Shown: positions 1 to 8,641 of the stretch, in pieces
Position numbering within the stretch: the first letter of the stretch is position 1
Layout of the letters: every line of letters starts with the position of its first letter
Source of the DNA: CBFHND01 sp965657085
GTDB taxonomy: Bacteria > Pseudomonadota > Alphaproteobacteria > Rhodobacterales > Rhodobacteraceae
Reading direction: 5' to 3'
DNA length: 64,000 nt
Assembly (NCBI GenBank): GCA_965657085.1
Contig: CBFHND010000018.1
Location: 1-64,000, forward strand
The notes under the pieces: generated by a model
What the model was told of the DNA's origin: nothing
Database searches by the model: none
What the model saw: only the letters and a program-made list of their open reading frames with translations
Made by a program: the position numbers and the translations under genes

Positions 1-1
1 T

Positions 2-169
2 AAGGGTGGCCCTGACGACATCAGCAACTTCCAAGCTCTTTGCATGACCTGCAACACCAACAAGCGGGATACTGACGATACGGACTTTAGCGCCCAGCAA
101 TTTGAACTTTTCCCCGCAAGCGGGACACCCAGCCATGTTAGCTCCCAATCTCAATCTGCAACAGCCTAG
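2..169 (+). CDS. HNH endonuclease, C-terminal fragment (5' end outside window)
   Basis: An open frame runs in from the left edge and stops at 167-169, giving 55 residues. It contains the second half of an HNH nuclease motif, N-F-Q-x-L-C-x-x-C-N-x-x-K, in which the paired cysteines and final lysine are typical of HNH proteins (zinc/ββα-metal fold). A short polar tail follows. The catalytic histidine would lie upstream, outside the window, so activity cannot be judged. HNH genes of this size are often tied to phage or restriction modules, and a tRNA lies close by, so this may be the edge of a mobile region. The motif is visible; the mobile context is inference. Confidence 0.7.
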   Translation, partial: KGGPDDISNFQALCMTCNTNKRDTDDTDFSAQQFELFPASGTPSHVSSQSQSATA

Positions 170-313
170 CATCACTGGTGACAATGCCAATACGGAACTT
201 AGGGCCGCAAAGGTAGTGAGCCGCTATGATGACCTGTGAGTAGGTGAGGCTGATGCTGGGCGAGTTTTGTAGCTTTGTTGGCAGCAGATTAAGCGCTGGG
301 ACTAACTGCACAA

Positions 314-356
314 AGTGGCCGAGTGGTCGAAGGCCCTCCCCTGTTAAGGGAGTAGG
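314..356 (+). pseudogene. tRNA-like remnant (D arm and GTT anticodon arm, no T arm)
   Basis: The sequence folds into a class II-type D arm (GCC...GGC enclosing GAGTGGTCGAA) followed by a perfect anticodon stem CTCCC/GGGAG around loop CTGTTAA, which would read as an Asn GTT anticodon. No T arm (GGTTCGAATCC-like) or matching 3' acceptor strand follows, so it cannot be a normal tRNA. It may be a truncated tRNA at an old integration junction. Fortuitous resemblance is possible, but two adjacent canonical arms make that less likely. Confidence 0.45.
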
Positions 357-384
357 TGTGATTCATGTTAAATTATGAAATCAA

Positions 385-423
385 CGTGTGTGGCTTGCGT
401 GTGTGGTAAACGTGTGTGGTAGT
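385..423 (+). repeat. Three direct repeats of CGTGTGTGG at 13-nt spacing
   Basis: CGTGTGTGG occurs at 385-393, 398-406 and 411-419, exactly 13 nt apart, each followed by four variable bases. The set lies just 3' of the tRNA-like remnant in otherwise non-coding, AT-richer DNA. The 13-nt period resembles iterons or tandem protein-binding sites, but no Rep gene is visible in the window. The remaining gene-free DNA from 170 to 484 shows nothing else I can name. Confidence 0.6.
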
Positions 424-484
424 CGCTTCTACGCCACGCCATAAAACCCTTATTTGTATGATCAAAACGGTCAGATAGGGGTAA

Positions 485-574
485 TGGCGGAGGAGGTGGG
501 ATTCGAACCCACGGTACGCTCTCACGCACGCCGGTTTTCAAGACCGGTGCATTCGACCACTCTGCCACTCCTCC
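485..574 (-). tRNA. tRNA-Ser(TGA)
   Basis: On the minus strand the acceptor GGAGGAG (568-574) pairs with CTCCTCC (complement at 489-495), followed by discriminator G and an encoded CCA (485-487). The anticodon arm ACCGG-TCTTGAAAA-CCGG carries anticodon TGA, a long variable arm follows as expected for tRNA-Ser, and the T arm contains GGGTTCGAATCCC. The length is 90 nt with CCA. It reads UCN codons. tRNA-Ser genes are common integration targets, which fits the fragmentary nuclease and tRNA-like sequence to the left. Confidence 0.95.
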
Positions 575-802
575 GACGCGACCCTCCTAGGGCCGCTTTG
601 TCGATTCGGCAAACCGCCTTTTTGCGTCCCATCCGGGCGATCACAAGTTTGGGGATTGTTGCCGATTGATGGTCGTGCGGCTTTTCACAAGGGCAAAGGC
701 GCTGTAGAGTGCGTCCAAAGCTCGTTTTCCGGGCGGATCAATCATGCCGGTCAACCGGCACATTCCGGCAAAACACCGGACACAGGCAAGGACAGTACGA
801 AG

Positions 803-1699
803 ATGGGCAGCTCAGTCTTTTCGAACATCTATCCGGGGCGCAAGACGCCGATCTGGGCCGCAGGGCTGGCATTGACCGTGTTGGCAGGATGCGATGAAAG
901 CGGGCAGTTCAATCTGCGCGAAGGGTTAAATTTGAGTGGCAACGGTGCCGCCGCCGCGGATGCGCCAGTGCGCACCACCAAAACCGTCGAACGCGATGTT
1001 GAAGCGCCCGAGGTGTTCTCAGCCACCGAAGCCGGCCTTTGGGATGGCCGCCCCAGTCTGGGTGGTGTCTGGGTGGCCCACCCCGACGTCAAAGATCCCG
1101 AACGTGTGATCATCCGCAACCAGACCAACGACAAGTTCGTGGTGGGAGCGCTGTTCCGCCGCGAACGGGATATTCCCGGACCACGCCTTCAGGTGTCCTC
1201 AGACGCCGCAGCGGCACTTGGGATGCTCGCGGGCGCGCCGCTTGAGTTGAACGTGACCGCCCTGCGCAAGGAAGAAGTGGCCGAAACGCCCGAACCTGTC
1301 GAGGCCGAGACAGTGGCCACCCCCGCCGAAGTGACCGAGGCCACGCTTGACCCGATCGCAGCAGCCGGTGCCGCAATCGACGCCGCACCGGATACCAGCA
1401 TCGAAACGGCCGCCGCTGCACCCGCCCCGGCCCCGACCCCGGCGGCGCCGGGGCGCACCTCGTCGCTTGACAAACCATTCATCCAGATCGGCATCTTCTC
1501 GGTCGAAGCCAACGCCAAGCGCACCGCCCAACAGATGCGCAGCGCGGGCATCGTACCCACGATCAAACAATTCACCTCGAACGGCAAATCTTTCTGGCGC
1601 GTGGTCGTGGGACCCGCCCAAACCAGCGCCGAACGCCGCGCGCTACTCGCCACCATCAAGGACCAAGGCTTTTCCGATGCCTACGCCGTGACCAACTGA
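803..1699 (+). CDS. SPOR-domain lipoprotein
   Basis: Envelope lipoprotein of 298 residues. The start at 803 was chosen because an AAGGAC ribosome-binding site lies about 9 nt upstream and the protein then begins with a signal peptide ending in lipobox L27-A-G-C30; the longer open frame from 656 has no such features. A central Ala/Pro/Thr-rich linker (about residues 150-220) leads to a C-terminal SPOR domain (about 224-298), a fold that binds denuded glycan strands of septal peptidoglycan. It is followed after 14 nt by the D-Ala-D-Ala carboxypeptidase gene, fitting a joint role in cell-wall remodelling at division. Confidence 0.85.
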   Translation: MGSSVFSNIYPGRKTPIWAAGLALTVLAGCDESGQFNLREGLNLSGNGAAAADAPVRTTKTVERDVEAPEVFSATEAGLWDGRPSLGGVWVAHPDVKDPERVIIRNQTNDKFVVGALFRRERDIPGPRLQVSSDAAAALGMLAGAPLELNVTALRKEEVAETPEPVEAETVATPAEVTEATLDPIAAAGAAIDAAPDTSIETAAAAPAPAPTPAAPGRTSSLDKPFIQIGIFSVEANAKRTAQQMRSAGIVPTIKQFTSNGKSFWRVVVGPAQTSAERRALLATIKDQGFSDAYAVTN

Positions 1700-1713
1700 A
1701 GGAAACATCGCCC

Positions 1714-2871
1714 GTGATCCGCTTTATCGCTGCCGCTTTTACGCTGATCCTGACCGCACTGCCCGCCGTGGCCTTCGATACCCGCGCCACCGCGGCCTAT
1801 GTGGTTGACCAGACCACGGGTACCGTGTTGCTTGCCAAGAACGCGGACCAGCCTCTGCCGCCTGCCTCGATGTCGAAGCTCATGACGCTTTACATGGCCT
1901 TTGAGGCGCTGCGCGAAGGGCGCCTGAACCTGAACGAAGAGCTGCGCGTGTCGCAACATGCGATGAACTACGGCGGCTCCACCATGTTTCTCAAAGCGGG
2001 TGAGCGGGTCAGTGTCGAGGACCTGTTGCGCGGGATCATCGTACTTTCGGGCAATGATGCCTGTGCGGTGATTGCCGAAGCCCTCAGCCCCGATGGTACG
2101 GAATCCGGCTTTGCCCGGCTGATGACCCAACGCGCGCAGAAGATGGGCATGACCAACTCCACCTTCGCCAATTCCAACGGTTGGCCGCAAGCGGGCCACC
2201 TGATGTCGATGCGCGATCTGGCTTTGCTGGCCGACCGCCTGATCACCGATTTTCCCGAATTCTATCCACTCTTCGCGGAAAAGGAGTTTCTATTTGATCC
2301 CAACGAGGCCTCCAACCGTTTCAACCGCAACCCGCTTCTGGGTCTGGGCATCGGTGCGGACGGTCTGAAAACCGGCCACACATCCGAAGCGGGATACGGC
2401 CTTGTCGGATCGGCCAAGCAGGGCGACCGCCGGGTGATCTTTGTGCTGTCCGGTCTGGACACCGCCGCCGCACGCGCACAGGAATCCGAGGCCATCGTGA
2501 ACTGGGCCTTTCGCCAATTTTCCCAACGCTCCCTGATCACTGCGGGCGACCGCGTGGCCGAGGCGCAGGTCTGGGAAGGTGCGACAGACACCGTGGGCCT
2601 TGTCACCACACAGGACGTTTCCGTGCTTTTGCCGGTGCTGGCGGGCAACACGCTCGAGGCCGAAGTGATCTACGAAGGCCCCCTGCGCGCGCCGGTGCTG
2701 GCGGGCGATCCGGTAGGCCAATTGATCATCCGCCCCGAAGGCCTGCCCGAACAGACCTTTGATCTGGTGGCTGATGGCACTGTCGCGCATGGCGGGTTCA
2801 TGGCCAAAGTCACATCGGCCCTGAGCCATCTGATGGCCCGCCTGAACCGTGGGCCAGAGGGCGCAACTTGA
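1714..2871 (+). CDS. D-alanyl-D-alanine carboxypeptidase (PBP5/6 type)
   Basis: Low-molecular-weight penicillin-binding protein that trims the terminal D-Ala from peptidoglycan pentapeptides in the periplasm. It has 385 residues and a signal peptide cleaved near A20. All three active-site motifs are present: S52-M-S-K55 (nucleophile and general base), S112-G-N114 and K219-T-G221. The residues after about 290 correspond to the PBP5 C-terminal domain. The start is GTG behind GAAGGAAA. The stop overlaps the TTG start of tmk (TTGA), so translational coupling is likely. The DacA/DacC/DacF subtype is not distinguishable by eye, so no symbol is given. Confidence 0.93.
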   Translation: MIRFIAAAFTLILTALPAVAFDTRATAAYVVDQTTGTVLLAKNADQPLPPASMSKLMTLYMAFEALREGRLNLNEELRVSQHAMNYGGSTMFLKAGERVSVEDLLRGIIVLSGNDACAVIAEALSPDGTESGFARLMTQRAQKMGMTNSTFANSNGWPQAGHLMSMRDLALLADRLITDFPEFYPLFAEKEFLFDPNEASNRFNRNPLLGLGIGADGLKTGHTSEAGYGLVGSAKQGDRRVIFVLSGLDTAAARAQESEAIVNWAFRQFSQRSLITAGDRVAEAQVWEGATDTVGLVTTQDVSVLLPVLAGNTLEAEVIYEGPLRAPVLAGDPVGQLIIRPEGLPEQTFDLVADGTVAHGGFMAKVTSALSHLMARLNRGPEGAT

Positions 2872-3506
2872 CGGCAACACCTGCGGGCACCGGCCTTTTC
2901 ATCACGTTCGAAGGGATCGACGGATCCGGCAAATCCACGCAAGCGCGCATGCTTGCGGATGCCCTGCGCGCGTCCGGGCGCGACGTGGTGCTGACACGCG
3001 AACCGGGCGGCAGCCCCGGCGCTGAGGAAATCCGTGCACTTGTCTTGCAGGGTGATCCGGACCGCTGGTCCGCTGAAACCGAGATGCTGCTCTTTACCGC
3101 TGCGCGCCGCGATCATCTGGAGCGCACGATCCTTCCCGCATTGACCGCGGGAAAGATCGTGATCTGCGACCGTTTTGTTGACAGCACACGCATGTACCAA
3201 GGCCTCAGCCGGGGTGATTTGCGCGGCGCGGTCGACCAGATCCACGCGCTGATGATCGGCCGCGAGGCGGACATGACCATCCTCATCGACATGGACCCGG
3301 AGGTGGGCCTTGCCCGCGCCAAATCCCGCCAGACGGTCGAGGAACGCTTCGAAGACTTCGGCACCGACCTGCAAACCAAGATGCGGGCGGGTTTTCTGGC
3401 GTTGGCCGATGAATTCGCCGACCGCTTTCACACCATCGACGGTGCCCGCGCGCCCGAGGTCGTGGCCCGGGACGTGCTGCAAACGGTTCTGCCGCACCTC
3501 TCGTGA
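2868..3506 (+). CDS. tmk: Thymidylate kinase
   Basis: Phosphorylates dTMP to dTDP for DNA synthesis. The 212 residues are normal for the family. The P-loop is G16-I-D-G-S-G-K-S-T24. The DRF motif (I-C-D-R-F) and the following T-R-M-Y-Q-G substrate-binding segment are present. The TTG start overlaps the stop of the carboxypeptidase gene by three bases, which supports this start. It lies in the order carboxypeptidase-tmk-holB-tatD-MBL hydrolase; tmk-holB-tatD order is widespread in bacteria. Confidence 0.95.
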   Translation: MTATPAGTGLFITFEGIDGSGKSTQARMLADALRASGRDVVLTREPGGSPGAEEIRALVLQGDPDRWSAETEMLLFTAARRDHLERTILPALTAGKIVICDRFVDSTRMYQGLSRGDLRGAVDQIHALMIGREADMTILIDMDPEVGLARAKSRQTVEERFEDFGTDLQTKMRAGFLALADEFADRFHTIDGARAPEVVARDVLQTVLPHLS

Positions 3507-3575
3507 TCTTCATCTTGCCGGATATACCCGGAGGGGGTCCGAAGGACGGGGGCAAGGCCCCCATTTCCCCCGCCC
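3506..3575 (+). repeat. Intergenic repeat with GC hairpin (copy 1)
   Basis: Between tmk and holB lies the core ATCTTCATCTTGCC followed by a G-rich tract and a hairpin GGGGGC-aag-GCCCCC (3548-3562). The same core plus a GGGGC/GCCCC hairpin occurs at 20119 and, in reverse, around 40736-40895. It may act as an intra-operon attenuator or processing site, but no T-run directly follows the stem. Confidence 0.65.
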
Positions 3576-3598
3576 GCAGCAGGTGCTAGACCCGCCCC

Positions 3599-4732
3599 AT
3601 GGCCACGACCGATCATTCCCCACCCGACCAGGTGCCCGGCGCACCGCATCCGCGCGACACGGCGCACCTGATCGGTCAGGACGCCGCAGAGGCCGAATTT
3701 CTGGACGCATTCGGGTCCGGGCGGTTGCATCATGCCTGGCTTCTGACCGGCCCGCGTGGGGTGGGAAAGGCAACGCTCGCATGGTCCATCGCGCGGTTTC
3801 TTTTGGCCACACCTGATCCGGGCGGCGACGATATGTTCGGCGCGCCGCCCCTGCCGACATCGCTGCACGTGGACCCTGAGCACCCCGTTGCCCGCCGCAT
3901 CGCCGCCGGTGCCGAGCCGGGGTTGAAATCCGTCACCCGCACCGTCAACGACAAGACGGACCGGATGCGCGATCAGATCGTGGTGGATGACATCCGCGCG
4001 CTCGCCGGGTTTTTCCAGCTCAGCGCCGCCGACGGGGGCCGCCGCGTGGTGATCGTGGACGCTGCTGACGACATGAACGTGCAGGCCGCCAACGCGCTTC
4101 TCAAGATGCTCGAAGAGCCGCCCGACCGCGCCACGATCCTGCTGATCTCGCACCAGCCGTCGCGGCTTTTGCCCACGATCCGTTCGCGGTGCCGCACCTT
4201 GCGGCTGGACACGCTTGGCCCCGACCAGATGCAGGACGCCATGGCGCAGGCCGGAGTGGAGGCTGGCCCCGAGGCTGCGGCATTGGCCGAACTCAGCGGC
4301 GGATCCGTGGGCGAAGCCCTGCGACTGTCGCTGCTGGGCGGGTTGCCGATCTACGCCGAGATCATTGGCCTTTTGGGAAGCCTGCCCCAACTGGACCGCG
4401 CGCGTGCACTGAAACTGGCCGAGGCTGCGGCCCAACGCGGTGCAGCGGAAAAGCTCGATTTGCTTTTCGTGTTGCTCGATATTGCGCTGTCGCGTCTGGC
4501 GCGGACCGGGGCATCGGGCACCCCGCCCGAAATTCAGGCGGCCCCACACGAATCCACCGTGCTCAGCCGCCTTGCGCCGACCCCTGGTGCCGCGCGCGTC
4601 TGGGCCGAAGCGCAGCAACATGTCAGCGCCCGCGCCGCCCATGGCCGGGCGGTGAACCTTGACCCCGCGGCACTCGTCCTAGATACGATGTTCAAGCTCC
4701 AACAAACCGCGGCCGGGCATCGTGTTTCCTGA
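3599..4732 (+). CDS. holB: DNA polymerase III subunit delta'
   Basis: Clamp-loader subunit of the replicative polymerase, 377 residues. It has an AAA+ fold with Walker A G51-P-R-G-V-G-K57-A-T, a Walker B-like strand V-V-I-V-D-A-A-D, the N-A-L-L-K-M-L-E-E-P-P segment and the S-R-C sensor motif (I-R-S-R-C-R), all diagnostic of clamp loaders. Unlike many delta' proteins it keeps a recognisable Walker A. The ATG at 3599 is preceded by a weak site (GCAGGTG). It lies directly upstream of tatD. Confidence 0.93.
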   Translation: MATTDHSPPDQVPGAPHPRDTAHLIGQDAAEAEFLDAFGSGRLHHAWLLTGPRGVGKATLAWSIARFLLATPDPGGDDMFGAPPLPTSLHVDPEHPVARRIAAGAEPGLKSVTRTVNDKTDRMRDQIVVDDIRALAGFFQLSAADGGRRVVIVDAADDMNVQAANALLKMLEEPPDRATILLISHQPSRLLPTIRSRCRTLRLDTLGPDQMQDAMAQAGVEAGPEAAALAELSGGSVGEALRLSLLGGLPIYAEIIGLLGSLPQLDRARALKLAEAAAQRGAAEKLDLLFVLLDIALSRLARTGASGTPPEIQAAPHESTVLSRLAPTPGAARVWAEAQQHVSARAAHGRAVNLDPAALVLDTMFKLQQTAAGHRVS

Positions 4733-4750
4733 CCGCCCGCCCGAGGCCGC

Positions 4751-5569
4751 ATGACCGACACCCCCGACATCATCGCCCCGATCACAGACAGCCATTGCCA
4801 CCTCGATTTCCCGGATTTCGAAGGGCAACTGGATCAGTTCGTCGCCGACGCGCAGGCAGCGGGCGTGCACCGCATGGTCACCATCTGCACGCGGCTCAAG
4901 AACGAACCCGCCGTGCGCGCCATCGCCGAGGCCCACGCGCCTGTCTTCTATACGGCAGGGACCCACCCGATGAGCGTGGCCGAAGAGCCCATGGCCACCG
5001 CCGATCAGCTGATCGCGCTGGCGGCACACCCCAAGTTCGTGGGCATCGGAGAGACGGGCCTCGATTACCACTACACCGCCGACAGCGCGGAGGCGCAGCA
5101 ACAGTCCTTGCGCATTCACATCGCCGCCGCACGCGAAACGGGCCTGCCGCTGATCATCCATGCCCGCGACGCCGATGACGACATGGCGCGCATCCTGACC
5201 GAAGAATACCGCAACGGCGCCTACGCCTGCGTCATGCACTGTTTTTCCAGCAGCGCCGCACTGGCCCGCGCCGCTCTTGATCTGGGCTTCTACCTCAGCA
5301 TGTCAGGCATCACCGCCTTTCCCAAAAGCCAGGATTTGCGCGATATCTTCGCCGCGGCTCCCATCGACCGCATCCTCGTGGAAACCGACAGCCCCTACCT
5401 TGCCCCGCCGCCCCATCGCGGCAAGCGCAACCAGCCCGCTTTCGTGGCGCACACCGCGCGCCGGGCGGCGGACACCTTCGGCATGGGTTATGCAGAGTTT
5501 GCCGCCCAGACCGAAGCCAACTTTGACCGCCTGTTTGCCAAGGCCACGCTGACAAAGGCCGCCGCATGA
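4751..5569 (+). CDS. tatD: TatD family metal-dependent DNase
   Basis: Cytoplasmic amidohydrolase-fold 3'-5' exonuclease, 272 residues. Metal-binding D13-S-H15-C-H17-L-D, the G-I-G-E-T-G-L-D-Y segment, the M-H-C-F-S-S motif and the C-terminal E-T-D-S-P-Y-L-A-P signature are all visible. Its stop overlaps the start of the next gene (ATGA at 5566), so the two are translationally coupled. TatD proteins take part in DNA repair and RNA quality control; the exact paralogue (TatD or YcfH/YabD) cannot be told from the sequence alone. Confidence 0.93.
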   Translation: MTDTPDIIAPITDSHCHLDFPDFEGQLDQFVADAQAAGVHRMVTICTRLKNEPAVRAIAEAHAPVFYTAGTHPMSVAEEPMATADQLIALAAHPKFVGIGETGLDYHYTADSAEAQQQSLRIHIAAARETGLPLIIHARDADDDMARILTEEYRNGAYACVMHCFSSSAALARAALDLGFYLSMSGITAFPKSQDLRDIFAAAPIDRILVETDSPYLAPPPHRGKRNQPAFVAHTARRAADTFGMGYAEFAAQTEANFDRLFAKATLTKAAA

Positions 5570-6369
5570 CCGACACGATCAGCTTTACTATCCTTGGCTG
5601 CGGGTCCTCGGGCGGCGTGCCACGGCTTGGCGGGCACTGGGGCGCCTGCGACCCTGACAACCCCCGCAACATCCGCCGCCGCTGTTCGATGCTGGTCGAA
5701 CGCAAAGGCGCGGAGGGCACCACCACCGTTCTGATCGACACCTCGCCCGATCTGCGCAGCCAACTGCTGGATGCAGGCGTCGGGCGACTGGACGGGGTGA
5801 TCTACACCCACAGCCACGCCGATCATGTGCATGGCATCGACGATCTGCGCATGATCGTCTTCAACATGCGCGCGCGCCTGCCCGTCTGGGCCGATGGCGA
5901 CACCACCGACGCATTGCTCAGCCGCTTTGGCTATGCCTTTGTGCAGCCGCCAAATTCGCCCTATCCGCCGATCCTCGATATTCAGGGCATCGACGGCGAC
6001 GTGACCGTGGATGGCGCAGGCGGCCCCATCACATTCACCCCGTTCGAGGTTGATCACGGATCGATGGAGGCGTTGGGATTCCGCGTGGCCGATGTGGCGT
6101 ATTTGCCCGATGTGGCGACCATCCCCGACGATGTCTGGCCGATGCTCGAAGGTCTTGACGCCTGGATCGTCGACGCCCTGCGCCGCGACCCGCACCCCAC
6201 GCACAGCCACCTGTCACAAACGCTGGAGTGGATCGAACGGGTCAAGCCCAAGACCGGAATCCTCACAAACATGCACATCGATCTCGACTATGCCACTGTC
6301 GCCGCAGAGACCCCCGAGAACGTGGTCCCGGCCTATGACGGCATGACCCTGACCATCCCCGCACCGTGA
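5566..6369 (+). CDS. MBL-fold metallohydrolase (PhnP-like)
   Basis: Metallo-beta-lactamase-fold hydrolase of 267 residues. It opens with G-C-G-S-S-G-G-V-P-R and has the zinc motif H82-S-H84-A-D86-H87. This N-terminal signature is shared with PhnP, a cyclic phosphodiesterase, and with other phosphodiesterases of the fold. There is no phosphonate gene nearby; it is coupled to tatD by a 4-nt overlap, which suggests a nucleic-acid or phosphodiester substrate, but that is inference. Confidence 0.85.
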   Translation: MTDTISFTILGCGSSGGVPRLGGHWGACDPDNPRNIRRRCSMLVERKGAEGTTTVLIDTSPDLRSQLLDAGVGRLDGVIYTHSHADHVHGIDDLRMIVFNMRARLPVWADGDTTDALLSRFGYAFVQPPNSPYPPILDIQGIDGDVTVDGAGGPITFTPFEVDHGSMEALGFRVADVAYLPDVATIPDDVWPMLEGLDAWIVDALRRDPHPTHSHLSQTLEWIERVKPKTGILTNMHIDLDYATVAAETPENVVPAYDGMTLTIPAP

Positions 6370-6412
6370 CCCCGACGGGCCGACATTTCCGCTGATCCCA
6401 AGGCCCCGCTTC

Positions 6413-7342
6413 ATGCAAACGCTTCTTGATGTTGTCCTGCCCGTCTTCTTGGTGATCGGCTTTGGCTATGTCGCGGTATGGCAAGGGTTTTTCCCGATTT
6501 CCGGCGTGGATGCGCTGATGAAGTTCACCCAGAACTTCGCCATTCCCTGCCTGTTGTTTCAGGCGATTGCGCGGCTCGACCTGCAGGCCACCTTTGATCC
6601 CGCGTTGTTGATCAGCTTTTACACCGGCGCGGCTTTATGCTTCACCCTTGGCCTGCTGGGTGCGCGCTTTGCGCTGAAGAAGGATTGGGAAGACAGCGTG
6701 GTCATCGGCTTTTGCTGCCTGTTCTCAAATTCGGTTCTGTTGGGGCTGGCGATCACCGAACGCGCCTATGGGGTCGAGGCACTGGCAGGTAATTTCGCGA
6801 TTGTCGCGCTGCATTCACCCTTTTGCTATGGCCTTGGCATCACAGCGATGGAGGTGGTGCGCAACCGGGGCAAATCCCCCCTGACCGTGGCGCGGTCGGT
6901 TACGCGGGCGATGTTCCGCAATGTACTGGTGTTGTCCATTGTGCTGGGCTTTGCCGCCAACCTGTCGGGCGTGACCTTGCCCACCGCGTTGGACGATGCG
7001 CTGTCGCTTTTGTCGCGCGCGGCGTTGCCGGCGGCGATCTTCGGGCTGGGCGGAGTACTGGTGCAATACCGCCCCGAAGGCGACAAGATGGCCATAGCGA
7101 TGGTCTGTGTGATTGCCCTTGTCCTGCACCCCGGCATCGTCTGGACCATGGGATCAAGCCTGTCGCTGCCCACGGATCTCTTTCGCTCGGGTGTGGTCAC
7201 CGCCGCCATGGCGCCGGGGGTCAATGCCTATATCTTTGCCAACATGTACGGGCGCGCACGCCGGGTTGCCGCGTCATCTGTGCTGATTGCCACCTCTGTG
7301 TCGGTCTTGACCGCGTGGTTCTGGCTCGAAGCGTTGCCCTGA
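6413..7342 (+). CDS. AEC family transporter (auxin efflux carrier-like permease)
   Basis: Integral membrane protein of 309 residues with about ten hydrophobic segments and the N-terminal V-L-P-V-F-L-V-I-G-F-G-Y pattern of the AEC family, plus the late P-G-V-N-A-Y-I-F-A segment. Members export or import organic acids and related anions; the substrate here is unknown. Neighbours give no clue: it follows the tatD cluster after 43 nt and converges with the YihY gene, separated by 7 nt. Confidence 0.85.
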   Translation: MQTLLDVVLPVFLVIGFGYVAVWQGFFPISGVDALMKFTQNFAIPCLLFQAIARLDLQATFDPALLISFYTGAALCFTLGLLGARFALKKDWEDSVVIGFCCLFSNSVLLGLAITERAYGVEALAGNFAIVALHSPFCYGLGITAMEVVRNRGKSPLTVARSVTRAMFRNVLVLSIVLGFAANLSGVTLPTALDDALSLLSRAALPAAIFGLGGVLVQYRPEGDKMAIAMVCVIALVLHPGIVWTMGSSLSLPTDLFRSGVVTAAMAPGVNAYIFANMYGRARRVAASSVLIATSVSVLTAWFWLEALP

Positions 7343-7349
7343 TCGGCTC

Positions 7350-8222
7350 TCAGGTCGGACCGCGTCCGGCATCCCGTGCCGCACGCCGCTCAAGGTGCGC
7401 ATTGAGCGCGCCCCCCAACAGCACCAGAAAGGCGCTGATAAACAGCCACATTAGCAGTGCAATCACCGCACCGATAGAGCCGTAGACCTCGTTATAATTG
7501 CCGAAGTTGGACAGGTAGATCGAAAACCCGGCCGAGGCCGCAGACCAGCACAGGGTGGCAAAGACCGCACCTGCTGTGACCCAGCGCCGGTGCGTGTCGG
7601 GCGCACGGTTCGGCCCGATGCGGTAGATCAGCGAAAACCCCGCCAGCAGCACCGAGATCGCAATTGCCCAGCGCGCCAGCTCCAATACGGTTTCATTGAA
7701 AGCGCCAAGCGGCACAACCTGCATCACGATCGGGGCCACCACCACAGACGCCAGCGCCACAAGGGCCACACCGATCAACGCGCCCGTCAGCATCAAAGCG
7801 CGCGCATAATGCGCCAGTCCCGCGCGGTTGGGCCGCCCGTAGATTGCATTCAACCCTTTCATCAGGGCCGCCACCCCAGCCCGCGCGGTCCAGATGGCAA
7901 GAAAGATCGAGATGACCGAAGCCCAGCCCAAAGCCTGTTCGTCCGCACGGGCCAGTTGGGTGATCTGCTGGTTGAACAGGTCATAGACATCGTCAGGCAG
8001 AAGGCCCCGGTAGCGTTCAAGTTCAACCGCCACCGCCGCAGGATCCGCCACCATGCCCCACAGCGCAATCACGGCGGCAATGGCCGGAAACACGGCCAGA
8101 ATGCCATAAAAGGCAACGCCTGCCGCGATCAGGAACAGGTTCTTGTCATCCATGTCGAACCAAAGCCGCCGCAAGGTGGCCAGCCACCGTGCATCACCGG
8201 GAATGTCATCGTCTAGTTGCAT
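7350..8222 (-). CDS. YihY/virulence factor BrkB family membrane protein
   Basis: Inner-membrane protein of 290 residues with six predicted membrane spans and the family signature near the N terminus (F-L-I-A-A-G-V-A-F-Y-G-I-L-A-V-F-P), the middle G-R-P-N-R-A segment and the C-terminal Y-G-S-I-G-A-V-I-A-L-L-M-W-L-F segment. YihY homologues were once annotated as RNase BN; their role is unsettled. The ATG at 8222 starts the first hydrophilic stretch of about 20 residues. Confidence 0.88.
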   Translation of the reverse strand: MQLDDDIPGDARWLATLRRLWFDMDDKNLFLIAAGVAFYGILAVFPAIAAVIALWGMVADPAAVAVELERYRGLLPDDVYDLFNQQITQLARADEQALGWASVISIFLAIWTARAGVAALMKGLNAIYGRPNRAGLAHYARALMLTGALIGVALVALASVVVAPIVMQVVPLGAFNETVLELARWAIAISVLLAGFSLIYRIGPNRAPDTHRRWVTAGAVFATLCWSAASAGFSIYLSNFGNYNEVYGSIGAVIALLMWLFISAFLVLLGGALNAHLERRAARDAGRGPT

Positions 8223-8402
8223 CTATGTCCCTGTCCGCACATCCGGGCCTCTTTCACCTAAACACACGGGCTTGATTTCCAAACATATTCAAATTACCTA
8301 ATGTGTTGAGCGCGTGGTCTTGCGCTTGATCTGTAACAAGGCCCCGGGGTTGAGGCACAGATACACTGGACCCATCGCTCAACCAACCAAGGAGACATTA
8401 CA

Positions 8403-8603
8403 ATGAAAGCCAACGTCGGCACCATCGACCGCGCCCTGCGCACAATTGTCGGGCTTATCCTGGTCATCCTCGCCTTCACCACCATCACAGGCACCACCGC
8501 CACTTGGGTGGCCGTTATCGTGGGGGCGGTGCTGATCGGCACCGCAAGCATTCGGTTCTGTCCAGCCTACCGGATTCTGGGCATCCAGACCTGCAAATCC
8601 TGA
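8403..8603 (+). CDS. DUF2892 small membrane protein (YgaP-like)
   Basis: A 66-residue protein with two membrane segments, the N-terminal K-A-N-V-G-T-I-D-R signature and the C-terminal F-C-P-A-Y-R-I-L-G-I motif of DUF2892, the domain fused to a rhodanese in YgaP. The ribosome-binding site is AAGGAGACATTACA. It sits 38 nt upstream of a SulP anion permease, so a link to sulfur metabolism or transport is plausible but inferred. Upstream, about 180 nt to the divergent YihY gene must hold promoters for both. Confidence 0.88.
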   Translation: MKANVGTIDRALRTIVGLILVILAFTTITGTTATWVAVIVGAVLIGTASIRFCPAYRILGIQTCKS

Positions 8604-8641
8604 CGTCACCGGCGGCAAGTCACCCGAAAAAAGGACACTCC

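Noticed and set aside
385..423. CRISPR-like array
   Set aside because: The repeats are only 9 nt with 4-nt spacing; spacers are far too short and no cas gene is nearby.
454..669. 71-codon frame on the plus strand
   Set aside because: It runs straight through the tRNA-Ser gene and into its flanks; the tRNA explains the conservation.
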